In this document: positions 34,639 to 46,513 of the stretch, piece by piece | Numbering within the stretch: position 1 is the first letter of the stretch | Layout of the letters: each line of letters opens with the position of its first letter | Assembly: GCA_012064385.1 (NCBI GenBank) | Contig: QRDG01000827.1 | Span: forward strand, 1 to 64,000 | Direction of reading: 5' to 3' | Length of the DNA: 64,000 bases | From: Puccinellia tenuiflora | Lineage: Eukaryota > Streptophyta > Magnoliopsida > Poales > Poaceae | The notes under the pieces: model-generated | What the model was told of the DNA's origin: nothing | Databases searched by the model: none | Seen by the model: only the letters and a program-made list of their open reading frames with translations | Program-made: the position numbers and the translations under genes

Positions 34639-35610
34639 CAATAAAAAATATAAAACATGAGAGACAACAACATTACTACGTAAAGTAAAATAAAGACAAC
34701 TAGTCTTATTTTACTGAACAATTCTCTCAGCGCTCTGGTTGTACGCTATCTATGGGAAACAATATGTAGAAGGTTCGAATGACAGGATGGACAGTTATTT
34801 TTCTTTTTTCTTTCCTCCTTAACAGCAGCACAGCACGAATCTCCAGGACAAACCGAATGGCTCACAACGTTGGCTGAGACGTAAGGAAAAATTAGACGCA
34901 TGATGATTAGCAAAACAAATTAAATATCATCAAAATTTACTTTAGACAACAACTTCAGGTGGATTAAAAAATTAATTATATGTCTTTAAATTAGACCGGA
35001 CTCTCCTTCCGAATTACTTTATAAAATAAATTTATGCTCAATGAGTTGGATTGAGTTTTCGCACTTATAACATGCTCTATCTAAAGTAAAGACATTAAAT
35101 AGAAAATAAAGAGAAAAATACTGACAACATGCAATAAAAATATAAAACATGAGAGACAACATCATAACAGAAAAGTACTACATAAAGTAAAATAAAGACA
35201 ACTAGTCTTATTTTACCGAACAATTCTCTCAGCGCTCTGGTTGTACGCTAGCTGTGGGAAACAGTATGTAGAAGGTTCGAATCATAGGATGGACGGTTAT
35301 TTTTTCTTTTTCTTTACTCCTTAACAGCAGCACATCACGAATCTCCAGGACAAACCGAACGGCTCACTGCGTTGACTGAGACATAAGGAAATATCAGGCG
35401 CATGATGATTAGCAAAACCAATTAAATATCGTCAAAATTTACTTTAGACAACAACTTCTGGTGGAATAAAAAAATAATCATATGTCTTTAAATCAGATCG
35501 GACTCTCCTTCCGAATTACTTTAGAACAGAAATTTATGCTCAATGAGTTGGATTGAGTTTTCGCACTTATAACATGCTCTATATAAAGTAAGATATTAGT
35601 ACGAGAACAT
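34639..35610 (+). repeat. Two tandem copies of an about 490-bp unit
   Basis: Unit starts CAATAAAAAATATAAAACAT at 34639 and CAATAAAAATATAAAACATG at 35132. Both contain CTCTCAGCGCTCTGGTTGTA and CGGACTCTCCTTCCGAATTA and end near TAACATGCTCTAT. They differ by scattered substitutions and small indels. No inverted ends were found. Confidence 0.9.
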
Positions 35611-35617
35611 TAGCGCA

Positions 35618-36167
35618 CCCTCCTCATAGCAGCTACTGAGGTAGTCTTGACTCCCACTATAGAGCGTCAATATTCGCTCTCCATATTTGATTAAGCCAGC
35701 AACGAATACGGGTGCTGCAATCGCTACAGCTGAATGTCAAGTACGGCGGAGTACTTCCACATGGCATACAACGTAAGAGTCACTTGGACCACCAGATTGA
35801 GCAAATGCCTCAGCCATAGGTTGTTGTCCTCCATGGAGAAGGTCGTGATGGTGTCATGGGCTTCGAGGTGAAGGAGGAGAAACGGTGCCCACGGGAAGGG
35901 TAGCGTCTAATCCTCAGTTAACTGTTGGTTTCCAAGTTTGTATTTGTCCTCGTATTGTGAGAGTATGCCAATGGGGAAGACAACAACAATGTCTTCTCCC
36001 ACATATGCCAACCAAACCATCAATCGGAGCAAGTAATCGATTCTGCTCCGTCGGAGGTTGCCGGTGAATAATAGGAAGAGTTGGACCATGAGGCTGATGA
36101 GTATCATAAGCTGAATATTTTGATTAGTGGCGAAGGACGGTTCATAATTTAGGTATGGCGGAACCAA
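35618..36167 (-). pseudogene. DUF4220-family membrane protein pseudogene
   Basis: The minus strand encodes QLMILISLMVQLFLLFTGNL and RRSRIDYLLRLMVWLAYVGE, a membrane-helix region typical of plant DUF4220 proteins (the DUF4220/DUF594 group, function unknown). After a TAG at 35907-35909 the same frame continues WAPFLLLHLEAHDTITTFSM, EDNNLWLRHLLNLVVQVTL and LYAMWKYS, the conserved core of the family. A frameshift near 35720 is then needed to read PVFVAGLIKYGERIL. Only about 180 of the usual several hundred residues are present. This is a clear fragmentary pseudogene of host origin. Confidence 0.8.
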
Positions 36168-37445
36168 AAATATAAATCATTGTTTAATTATGACTGTTGT
36201 GGGGGAGGGGGCAAATGCCCCATCCCCCATGGTAAGAATATAAAATTTATTCAACATAAAAATAAAATAAACATGGATATGCAAGTTTCAGTTGTCCAAA
36301 GTATTTTAAATTAATCAACGGAAATAGTTGTATATTGAACCAATTAAATATCATCAAAATTTACTTTAGACAACAACTTCAGGTGGATTAAAAATTTAAT
36401 CATATGTCTTTAAATTAGACCAGACTCTCCTTCCGAATTACTTTATAACATAAATTTATACTCAATGAGTTGGATTGAGTTTTTGCACTTATAACATGCT
36501 CTATCTAAAGTAAAGAGATTAGTATGAGAACAAGTACAATAAAAACAGCAAACATCAGATTGATCATATGAGCTCACTTTTCTTTGGTACATTGATATAA
36601 TACAGTTGGTTCAATATCTCATCTTATTTTTGGTTGCAACAAAGGAAACACTTTGACATTTTTATCAAATCACTGATATAATTTGTTAAATCCAAGATAA
36701 GTTTCAAAAGAAACAAATCCTACAGAAATATTCGAGACAGGAAAAGTTCTAAAGCTACTCCAAATATAGCTCATTTAAGCAATGGTAAAAATCTGTGCTA
36801 ATATAGTCTATAGCAACATAGAAGGTGTCCACACGGTAAAAATAATGAACAACGACCTGATGGTTTCCTCTTTTCTCGATTAGCCCCGGTTTTGACCATT
36901 TCATAAAAACTTAGGTTTATGATGCCAATTTTTTGCGCAAATTGTCATGATCGAGAGAGCTCTCAACCATCATTTTCCCAATTGAGCAAACATGTCCTCA
37001 CATTGTTAACCAAAGACATTGATTGAACTAATAAAATTATAAATTTGTATCAATAAAATATACAACCCCAAAGTTTCATTAAACATAATACAACACATAA
37101 CTAAAGTTCTTTAGGACCACTCCATAAGCTGGCTAAAATACTTTCAAGTCTTACTTAAATACCCCACCTAGGAAATTGTTTGGAGTCGGATTTTGTTAGC
37201 TAGAGTTAGAATTACCTATTTTAAAGAAAAATAGTTGATTTTCGACTAAACTAGACATAGTCCCTGTTTCGGTTAGAAATGGTTTTGTGTATTGTTGAGT
37301 TAAATAAGCATATGTTTGTCGTACGGAGTACGCTTTGACATGACCACTCAAATTGTTCATAAAAAACATGTGCATGTGAATGTTTATGTCAAAAATCATG
37401 GTAGGGCAACTGCCCTACCTTGCCGAACTAGGAGCTCCGCCCCTG
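36154..37445. mobile_element. Possible degenerate DNA transposon
   Basis: The left edge TATGGCGGAACC and the inverted right edge CAGGGGCGGAGC share GGCGGA, and GGGGGCAAATGCCCC and TAGGGCAACTGCCCTA palindromes lie just inside each end. Such CAGTGGCGGAGC-like ends are common in grass DNA transposons. No target duplication and no transposase were found. The partial 490-bp unit copy lies inside. Confidence 0.35.
36338..36532 (+). repeat. Third, partial copy of the 490-bp unit
   Basis: It matches the last 190 bp or so of the units at 34639-35610, from CAATTAAATATCATCAAAAT to TAACATGCTCTATCTAAAG. The DUF4220 pseudogene lies between the second and third copies. Confidence 0.88.
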
Positions 37446-37602
37446 GTCTTGATCATTCCATAGTTTCAACAAGAGTGTCGTTGTTTGTTCCGGCATATTC
37501 ATGTAAGTTCTAAGAAAAAGTTTAGTATCATTATTCTAGGTAACATGTGAACCTTTAATTTATTTTAGTTAGTGCAAATTAATGCCACATAGAATGGAGC
37601 TA

Positions 37603-39107
37603 TGATGACCCACAAGTGTAGGAGATCGCAAGAGTGTTCGAGGGAAGTGTAACCCTATTTATTGATTCGACACAAGGGGAGCCAAAGAATATTTATAACC
37701 CTTCGCAACTGAGTTGTCAATTCAGCCACACCTGGAGAAGCATTAGTAACAAAAGAGATGTGAAAACAACAGTGATGTGACAGCAGTAGTAACAGTAATA
37801 TCAGTAACTTGAGAGTAGTAGTAACAGTGACAACGGAAGCAATGATGATGAAAGATGGACCGGGGTTCATAATTTCACTAGAGGTAACTCTCCAAACAAA
37901 AGAACATGTGTTGGGTAAACAAATTACAGTTGGACAATTGATAAATTGAACTAACTCATGACAAGCCACCTAGTCTATAAATCATAAGTAGGCATGTGTT
38001 CCATATATAGTCGTACGTGCTTGCAATAAGAACTTGCACGCCATCTTTTGTCCAACCATCCCGTTTCGGCGGGGCCAAACATGAAACCTAATGGTAATTA
38101 AGGTGTTCCTTTTAATAGAGCACCGGAGAAAAGTATTAACACTTGGGGAACACATGTAATCCGTAGGTTACAAGCCATCCCCATTGACATCCCAAGCTGT
38201 CACCTTTGGGGTCGCCAGTTCAGACAAGTAACAGGTACAAACAACTTATAGATACGATCTAAGACAACAATTATATTCATGCAAACATAACGAGCTTAAA
38301 TCTGAGATCATGCCACTCGTGCACTAGTGAAAAGCAATTAACACAACAAGATTGCATCAATAATAATTCATAAACATCAGTGACTGATCATAATGTAACA
38401 ATTCATCGGATCCCAACTAACACAACACAGATTACATAAGATTGATCTTGATCATGTTAGGCAGCTCACGAGATCATGGCATGAACGCACAAGGGGGAGA
38501 GAGTATCAACTAGCTACTGCTATGAACCTGTAGTCCATGGGGGAACTACTCACAAACCATCCCGGAGGCAGCAACGCGCGTCAATGGAGATGGCTCCGGG
38601 GGCCAATCCTCATCCCGGCAGGTGCCAGAACAGGAACCTTCTGACTCCCAAAACTAGGTTTTCATGGCGGTGAAGTTCTGTTGCGTATTTGGAAAAATTC
38701 TTCGGGGTATGCGTGTTTTCGATCGGGGATGATTTTATAGGCGAAAACCCTCAGGGAGGCGAGTCCCGAGGGCTAGGTGCGGCCCCCACACATGGGTGGG
38801 GCCTGGGCCACGACCACATGTCGCACCTGGCCTGTGGGCCTCCCTCGGGGTCGCCCTTTTGGTATCGGTCTTCATTTGCCCGATAAAAAATCTCCGTAAA
38901 TTTTCGTCCGATTCCGAGTATTTTTTCTTAAGAGATTTTCTAAAATGAATAACAACAGAAATACAGGAACTGGCACTGGACATCTTGTTAATAAGTTAGT
39001 ATAATAAAATGCCTTAAAATAATATAATAAGATGGTAGAAACATATAAGAATGGTATAAAACAAGTATTAAACAATCAAAAATTATAGATACGTTTGACA
39101 CGTATCA
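37603..39107 (-). mobile_element. Gypsy solo LTR
   Basis: A 1505-bp unit bounded by TG and CA; on the minus strand it starts TGATACGTGTCAAACGTATC and ends ACTTGTGGGTCATCA. AGCTA is found at 37598-37602 and 39108-39112, a perfect 5-bp target duplication. No internal sequence is attached. It arose by recombination between the two LTRs of a complete element, removing one LTR and the interior. Confidence 0.92.
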
Positions 39108-39112
39108 AGCTA

Positions 39113-39894
39113 CTCTACGAAAAAACTGCTAGCCAGCAATGGAGCTTAATTACAGTGTGTTCAAAAGGGAGCTAGAACTATGTGAACTAGATGATACCCT
39201 GCATGTTGTTGCGGAAAAATAAACTATATGTACGAAACAAACAAAGAAACATTGGTAAAATATTTGCGATAGTCTGCACGACACATTGAGACAAAAAAAA
39301 AGCATTTTAACCTCGTAGAAACAGGAAGAAATATCACATTAAATATTTCTTTCCTCACCGGTGTGCGAAAAAATGATATCTTATATTTTCCAATCATCAT
39401 ATATTTTATAAGTGCAAAAAATCATGGATCACATATCAATGATCCGGATGGACAATGACCAATAAGGAACTTCAATGTATGGCCAAGTAAGCCAACTGCT
39501 ATATTGAAGCACAAAATACCAATCAGCATGTTAGCTCCATATAAAATCAGCATGTTAGTAAGACAATACTATAATATTCTGTATTCATCTTTCCCATGGA
39601 AGGCAAGACAAAGGGAACATACCAAAATTTACAAATAATATATTATGATCCTTTATGTGTAAAACCCGTTGTTGATCCCCAGCTCAACTAAGATAGTCCA
39701 GTGTGAAGCATCAAACCCATAGAAATAAATGTAAGACCTACATTCGTAGACTGAAACTGAAAATAGAAGTTACAAAATTATGCATCTATTCATATGATTC
39801 ATAACAATTCATAAGATAATCGTGACGTATGCGCGTATATGTGAGTGTCTACGTTGTACTGTGTTTCGCAAAAAAAAAAGGTGACAGATGGTCT
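39113..39894. other. AT-rich sequence between solo LTR and LINE
   Basis: No gene is recognised. A run of ten A near 39870 follows TGTACTGTGTTTCGC and could be the tail of an older LINE or SINE, but nothing upstream confirms it. Confidence 0.4.
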
Positions 39895-40048
39895 TCAAGG
39901 TGTTGCTTTTTTTTTGAATATAAGGACTGTAAGGGCAAGCCCCCACAGTATTTTATTGAATAGAAAAACAACCAGCCAACCAAGTATCAGTCCAGCACTT
40001 TACATACTTACAAGATAAAGGAAAAAGAATATACAAAAAAACTGAAAA

Positions 40049-41507
40049 CTATAAGAGAGTGTCAATCCATGATGACAAAACTTGAACATGCTTCTCCTTC
40101 ACCCTATGCATATGCAGGGTGATATCATTGATAAATCTTCTTCTCCACCCCCTAAAAGAGGGCAATATATTTTGAAATATAGCTTCATTACGTTGCTTCC
40201 AGATATTCCACAAGGCCAGAATCACCACCTCCGCAAAGAAAGGTTTTTGGAACTGCTGCCTCGCTCTCCTGAAAACCTGTTCAAAGGAGTCTCCATCCTC
40301 CCACTTAATCTGTAGATAGTTCCAAACACGCACACTGAAGTTACAGTGAAAGAACAGGTGCATCCAATCCTCAACTGTGTTCGTCGGGCATAAAACACAG
40401 TGAAAGACATCCGTAACATTCCAGTGTCTTCTTCGCAGCATATCCCGAGTATTCAGACGATCACTAACCAATAACCAAGCAAACACTTTCAACCGTAGCA
40501 GCACCTTACTTTCCCAGATCCAAGAGTATACCTTACTAGCCTGAATGTCACGGAAGCAATAGAAATAGTACTTCCGTGAAGAATAAGTTCCATTCCTCCA
40601 AATCGTTGTCCACTCATCAGCCACTGCATAATCTAAAGCAACACCATCCAATCTTTGGGTCAACTCCAAGTACTCCTCATAAGCCTGCTGCGATAAGGGG
40701 AGAGCAAATGCTTGGGATATATCATCCAACGAAAGCATTTGTTTAACCGAGCTTGAGGGATCCAACGCAAAAGAGAACAGTCTCGGGTAAGAATCTCGCA
40801 ACCTCTGACCATGCCAATTATTCGACCAGAAAAGAGCAGTGTCACCACAGCCAACTTTAACTGTACAAAATTCCTGATAAATTGGATCCAACTTCATGAT
40901 ATCTTTCCACCAAAAGGAACCACAAAGATTAGCTGCTTGTGGAACTCCATCCGGGTAATGCCTCCAGACCAGGTGAACCCAAAGGTAAATCCTCCTTGTT
41001 AAAGAATTTATGCAGATGTTTAAGCAGTAGTCCCTGATTCTGCTTCTGGAAGTCCATAATGCCCAAGCCTCCACTAAGCTTGGGTTTGCATATCATGTCC
41101 AAAGAAGCCAACGACTGCTTCTTGGAGTCAGGGTTATTACCCCTCCACAAACATTGTCGAATGATTCTATATATCTGCTTGATAATACCAGCCGGTATGT
41201 CCAGTGAACACAAGAAATAGGTCGACATGGACGAAAGACATGAACCAATCAGCTGCAACCGACCACCATAAGCAAGGAAGGATGAACTGGCTATCAGTCT
41301 TCTCTCCATTTTAGTGACTAGCGGCATAATGTCAATAATCCGAGGTCTAGTGGTCCCCATCGGCAGTCCTAAATAGGTAAACGGAAACGTGCCAACCACA
41401 CAACCAAAGCTAGCAGCTAACTGCTGAACAGTTTCATCCGAGACATTAATAGGCAACATACAGGACTTGTGGAAGTTAATAGTCAAGCCAGTGGACTTAC
41501 TGAAATC
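40049..41507 (-). pseudogene. LINE ORF2 C-terminal part with zf-RVT
   Basis: The reading resumes after the TAG as STGLTINFHKSCMLPINVSD, then FTYLGLPMGTTRP, FLAYGGRLQLIGSCLSSM and IRQCLWRGN, the usual RT-distal thumb region. Near 40985 one extra T shifts the frame; the sequence continues as LVWRHYPDGVP, FWWKDIMKLDPIYQ, KVFAWLLVSDRLNTRDMLRR and FHCVLCPTNTVEDWMHLFFH, the zf-RVT zinc-binding motif. The protein ends QVLSSWIDTLL without RNase H. Confidence 0.88.
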
Positions 41508-43703
41508 CTATAGTGCACTTTTAAGAACCATCAACTGTGTAGAATCCGCTTCCAAAATTAACAGAGTGTCATCAGCATATTGAACCACTGGAAAATCCTC
41601 ATCTCCAATCTCAATCGGCAATTTCAAAAGGCCCCTGTTCTTGAGATCATTAATCACATATTGAAGAATTTCAGCCCCTAGCACAAACAACAAAGGTGAC
41701 AGAGGGTCCCCCTGGCGAACCCCTCGTCGACACTTGAATTTCCGGCCTGGCACCCCATTAATCAAAACAGAGGAAGTACCAGTCTCCAACAAAATCTTAA
41801 CCCAGTAAATAAAAACCTCCGGAAACCCCAGATGTCTCAGAACTTGATAGATAGCATCATGTTCAATAGAATCAAAAGCCTTCTCAAAGTCTAGCTTAAG
41901 CAGGACAATGGGCTTCTTAGACGCCTTACACTGATATAGATACTCAAAGGACCAGGCCAGACAGTCATGAATAGACTTACCCTTTATAAACCCATACTGA
42001 TTTTTATGAATACAGTCCAAAATCCTCCTCTGCAGTCTATCAGCTACCATTTTAGTGAGAAACTTCAAGCAAGTATTAGTCAGAGAAATCGGCCTGTAGT
42101 CATTAATCTGCTCTGGAGATGGCTTTTTTGGCACCAGTGTTATGAAAGAGGAATTAATATTCTCTAGCTGGATACTCTGTTGATGAAAAGCAGAAGCCAA
42201 AGCATAGAAATCAGACTTTATTATGTCCCAGCATTTCTTTAGAAACATACCATTGAAACCATCCGGTCCTGGTGCCTTATCCACCGGCATGTACTTAATC
42301 ATATCATCCATCTCTTTAATAGTAAATTCTGCCACTAACTCACTCAAATTATCCACTGGGCTTACCAGAGAGGCCAGATCAAAGAGCATCTGAATACCTT
42401 GTGACGTGCCCATCCTTTGCTTGTAACAGTCCCAAGCAACTGCAGCCATTTGATCATGATCCGTGACAATGTGCCCATCCGGCAGTGCTAGACTCGAAAT
42501 GGAATTACGTCTATATCGCTCAGTTGCCATGGCATGAAAAAACTTCGAATTTTCCTCTCCCAATTTCATCCACCGAATAGTGCATCTTTTCCTCCAATAC
42601 TGATACTGACATTTCAAGAGCTTATTATAGTGAAGCTTAACAATTTTCCGAAAATTCGCCTCAGGAGTAAAAAGAACTCTCTCTTCCTCCAGCTCATCAA
42701 AATATAGGATCACCAGACTACATTTATAAATCAGAGATTTCAATTTTGATAAACCCATCTTCCACTTCCTCAAAGCCACCCTTAGTCTCTTCATTTTTTC
42801 AGTCAGAATCGCAGAAGGAGCAACAGCTCTAGTTGGTTTGTTCCATTCCTCAGTGACACAATCATAGAAGCCTGGCTGGTGCACCCAAAAATTTTCAAAT
42901 CTAAAAAGATTAGCCTTGGGAATTACTGTGTCAATGCTAATTAAGCAAGGAACATGATCCGAAGTAGGGCGAGCCATAACTGACACCACAGTATTAGGAT
43001 AAATCGAGGTCCAACTCGGAGTTGTAAAGAACCAATCTAACTGCTCAAGTAGTGGGTTTTGCTGCATGTTGGACCAAGTATACGACCTCCCTTTTAAGGG
43101 CAACTCCAACAGGCCTAAATGATCAATCACCTCATTGAAGATAAACATGTCATTCACGTCTCCTCCCGGCCTGCTCCTATTATCTTGAGCTCTGATAAAG
43201 TTAAAGTCCCCCATGAATAACCACAATTCATCATCCGGAATTACTAAATCATATAACCACTGAACAAACAGATCCCTCTGCTCCCCCTCACACGGGCCAT
43301 AGACAACCACCAAATTCCATTTTTGTTGCGAGTGAGCTGATGTAAAGGATAGAATTATTCCAAAGCGTTGTACTTCCACCAGAACCCCATAAAAAATACT
43401 CGATTTCCAGACCACCAGAATACCACCCGAAGCACCCACAGAAGGTGAGAAGGCAAAATTATCAAACTGACGAGGGCAGCATTTCTTTATGAAATTTCTG
43501 TCAAATGATTCCTTTTTTGTTTCCTGAATACAAGCCATCGCACAACCACTCTCAACAATTTTATTGTAAAGTGCCAACTGTTTATCATCAGCATTCAAAC
43601 CTCGAATATTCCAACAGAGTATTTTCCAAACCATAGCACTAATGTTGTAATCCATACGTAACAATAAAGGTGCAGCAACATAAACTGTGACACAACCAGG
43701 CAC
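41508..43703 (-). pseudogene. LINE ORF2: endonuclease and reverse transcriptase
   Basis: The start ATG near 43631 (MVWKILCWNIRGLN) fits best; the frame is open from 43703. The AP-type endonuclease shows WNIRGLN, CIQETK, GDFNF, LDWFF and SDH, covering the catalytic Glu, Asp and His. Reverse transcriptase shows DKAPGPDGF, NDYRPISLTN, QYGFIKGKSIHDCL, LLKLDFEKAFDSI, RRGVRQGDPLSPLLF and the catalytic YADD about 20 residues before the stop. It nicks the target and primes cDNA synthesis there. The TAG at 41508-41510 lies within a continuing frame and truncates the protein after the RT palm. Confidence 0.9.
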
Positions 43704-43810
43704 ACAGACGACATGACTCGAAGTTCATTACAACCAACACAAGCAGACCAAATTTAAGATACCGAATATGAATAGGGTCATATTCACCCCTAGAAAATCT
43801 CAGAAACACA

Positions 43811-46513
43811 CTAATCATCGGAAACCACCTTCTTTGCTTGATCCACCTCTGGGGCATTAAGCTTCTCCGTGGTCATCTCTGCAGGATCGATCTCCAGAAT
43901 CTTGCCAAGCTGCTGTAGAACACCCATAGGAGTAGGGGGGCGGACAGAAAAACGAGCACCTGTTTTCTTTGCCGTCCCCTCCGTCCCCTCCTTCCTGGCC
44001 TTCTTCCTCTGCTTCGGGGCACCTTGAACTGGCTGCGGCTTAAAACCATCAAGCTTGGTCTTGCTTCTAGTTACCACATGAGAAGTAGTGTTAACCAGAG
44101 GCACTGTTTTCTTCGAACGTGGACGAGGAAGAGCTTCAGACTGAAACACCATTGCATCAGGAACCATAGAAGCTTGTTCTTGCGTTGGGGGTACAGTTTC
44201 AGTGTCAAAACCCCTGGTGACTGACAGAAAAGCTCTACCCAAAGGGATATCAGCATGGGGCTTAAAGGTAACAGATCCATCCTCAAAGGCAACAGCTGCA
44301 GAACGTTTGCCTCGAACCATAGACGCACCAGCTAGAACTCCAGTCTCAGCATCAGCAGAGGGGGCAGTAGGTGTCACCGAATTAGGAAAAGCAACATTAT
44401 CAAAAACATCCAAAGCAGCATCAGAGACCTCATGATCATCTATAGCATCAATTCCATCCATACCCATATCCATAGCATCATCAGAAGCTTCATGATCATC
44501 AATCGGATCAGCCACAACATTCAACGGCTGAGCAGCAGGAGTAACAGGAGAGAGGACAGCAGTATCATCAGAAATATTAACCACAGGACCCTGAACCGAG
44601 GCATCAGAAGGAGGCTGAACAGCAGGCTGCAGTGGCACAACATGAATAGGCGCATTCTCATCATTCATCCCATTACCATGGTTCGGACCATCAGGAGCAT
44701 GAGGCATGTTCCAACCAATAGCAGGGTACTCCGAAAGAACATGCATATGAGGATCAGGGTTTAAGTTTCCAGGCATAGGATGCGGGTTACCATTCACTGG
44801 CATAGGGTCCTCATCAGCAGGGTGGGCATCAGCCGCCTCCATAGAGAGAATATAGCACGGAGCCGTCCAAGAGTGACAGACACCAGCATAGCGTGCCACC
44901 TTGGGCTGTCTAAACACCACATCTCTTGGCACCAAGTTGGGAGCAGGAAAAGTTGCATAAACTAAAGTGCGACACTTCTGAATATCAGCATGCTGCCAGT
45001 AATGGAATTCACCAAAAGTATTAACTGCATCTCTAATACATTCAGTGTTCCTATAATCCATAGGGATACCAACAAACATCAGCCAACCGTTTCTAGCACC
45101 ATGATGAGCCCTATGATTTATACCATGATCATGCTTGATAAAACGAAGAGATGACTGCCCAACAAAATTCACAGGCCCTTGTCCAACAAGACTAGCCGCA
45201 ACTACAGGATTTGTCAACTGAAAAACTCCAACACCATGGAACCAGGGCATCTGCTTAACCACATCGATATCTAATCCATCCAAGTAGTGACGAACCTGAT
45301 TGAGCATTGGGAATAACTGAGCTTCAACTGGTGCCGGCTCCACCACAGCCACGACAAAACATGCAAAAGCATCACGAGTTGGGGCAGAAGGAGTAACAAT
45401 GGTGCGGGGCAGCCGATCAGCACCGCCGTCAATGATCTCAAACCCATCCGGGAGCCAAGGGAGAGGATCAAAGTCGAAGGTCGCCATGGGATCAGGACGG
45501 GGTGGAGGGGGTGGCGGCAGCAGCGACGATGTGCTCTGTAGATCGATCAGGGGATCGTAACGTGGAGGCGTCGAAGAGGTATGCTCCGGGGTAGGGTTTA
45601 AGGGAAAACCTCGTACCCCAACATCAGAACTAACCAGCTTCGGAACCCAAACCTTGACCATTCCTTTATTCTTGAAACAGCCCTTGGAAACATGACCGAA
45701 ATGCAAACAGGTCCAGCAGCAAACTTGTTTCTTGCATGAGCTACGCAGGTGACCAAACCCTAGGCAGCGACGGCACTGGCGACCGTCCATCTTCTTCGAC
45801 ACGAACTGGGATCGCGAAAGAGGGCCGGCCGCGCCATGATGGGCCACCGACAGACCATGCTGGGCTGAGTCAACCAGCTCCAAATTCGAATCGGTATGGG
45901 GCGCGACGAACGCGGGACTTGACACACCAGCATGCACGGAAACCTCCGATGATTTAGCCAAGAAAAGAGGATCAACCGATCCAAACTGGATCAAGGCCGC
46001 CGGCGGAGGAGACACCGGCGAGGGAGATGAAGCAGCTAGGCGAGATCTAGAACCCGGGATCTGCCGGATAGGCTCCCGTCGATCTCTCCGGCGACTCGCA
46101 AGAATCCATTCACCGGCTACCTCTCGATGATAAAGGACTAACTCCCGTCTCCAATTCGGTCCACCAAAACCCCACAAATGATAGAACATTTTGAATTGTG
46201 GGCAAGCATAGAACCTTCTTTGGAACAAACGAAAACCAACCTCTTTTGAAGAAACCATGAACGAGAACACCCGATCCTGAATGTGCGAGATCTTGAGCAT
46301 GCCGCAGTAGCCACCAGTGGCCGCCTCTAGGGCGAGAGAGACCGTGTCCACGTCCAGCCGAAAGCAAGATCGGCCGAAAGAAAGCACCATCTTGAACCCG
46401 CCCGCCCCATCATGTGGGTGGACAGATCCCAAACCTTCACGTCGGACCTCCCGAGAGAATGCTTGCCCCGGGGAGAAATCTAAGCCTAAGGAAATGGAAG
46501 AGTGGACCGCCAT
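43811..46513 (-). CDS. LINE ORF1 nucleic-acid-binding protein
   Basis: The frame is open upstream to 46693, but that start lies outside the element; the ATG at 46511-46513 (MAVHSSISLG) is the first good start within it, giving about 900 residues. The N-terminal part (VDTVSLALEA, VFSFMVSSKEVGFRLFQR) resembles the DUF4283 domain. Two CCHC zinc knuckles follow, CRRCLGFGHLRSSC and CWTCLHFGHVSKGC. The middle and C-terminal parts are Pro- and Asp-rich and poorly conserved. ORF1 binds LINE RNA. A run of 15 G at 46595-46609 lies upstream, and another frame there has an ATG, so the true start could have shifted through homopolymer slippage. Confidence 0.8.
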   Translation of the reverse strand: MAVHSSISLGLDFSPGQAFSREVRREGLGSVHPHDGAGGFKMVLSFGRSCFRLDVDTVSLALEAATGGYCGMLKISHIQDRVFSFMVSSKEVGFRLFQRRFYACPQFKMFYHLWGFGGPNWRRELVLYHREVAGEWILASRRRDRREPIRQIPGSRSRLAASSPSPVSPPPAALIQFGSVDPLFLAKSSEVSVHAGVSSPAFVAPHTDSNLELVDSAQHGLSVAHHGAAGPLSRSQFVSKKMDGRQCRRCLGFGHLRSSCKKQVCCWTCLHFGHVSKGCFKNKGMVKVWVPKLVSSDVGVRGFPLNPTPEHTSSTPPRYDPLIDLQSTSSLLPPPPPPRPDPMATFDFDPLPWLPDGFEIIDGGADRLPRTIVTPSAPTRDAFACFVVAVVEPAPVEAQLFPMLNQVRHYLDGLDIDVVKQMPWFHGVGVFQLTNPVVAASLVGQGPVNFVGQSSLRFIKHDHGINHRAHHGARNGWLMFVGIPMDYRNTECIRDAVNTFGEFHYWQHADIQKCRTLVYATFPAPNLVPRDVVFRQPKVARYAGVCHSWTAPCYILSMEAADAHPADEDPMPVNGNPHPMPGNLNPDPHMHVLSEYPAIGWNMPHAPDGPNHGNGMNDENAPIHVVPLQPAVQPPSDASVQGPVVNISDDTAVLSPVTPAAQPLNVVADPIDDHEASDDAMDMGMDGIDAIDDHEVSDAALDVFDNVAFPNSVTPTAPSADAETGVLAGASMVRGKRSAAVAFEDGSVTFKPHADIPLGRAFLSVTRGFDTETVPPTQEQASMVPDAMVFQSEALPRPRSKKTVPLVNTTSHVVTRSKTKLDGFKPQPVQGAPKQRKKARKEGTEGTAKKTGARFSVRPPTPMGVLQQLGKILEIDPAEMTTEKLNAPEVDQAKKVVSDD

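Noticed and set aside
35270..35290. GGTTCGAATCATAGGA as a tRNA T-loop
   Set aside because: No acceptor stem or anticodon arm could be drawn around it.
44432..44764. Plus-strand frames opposite LINE ORF1
   Set aside because: They are antisense shadows of ORF1, with repetitive Ile/Arg/His composition.
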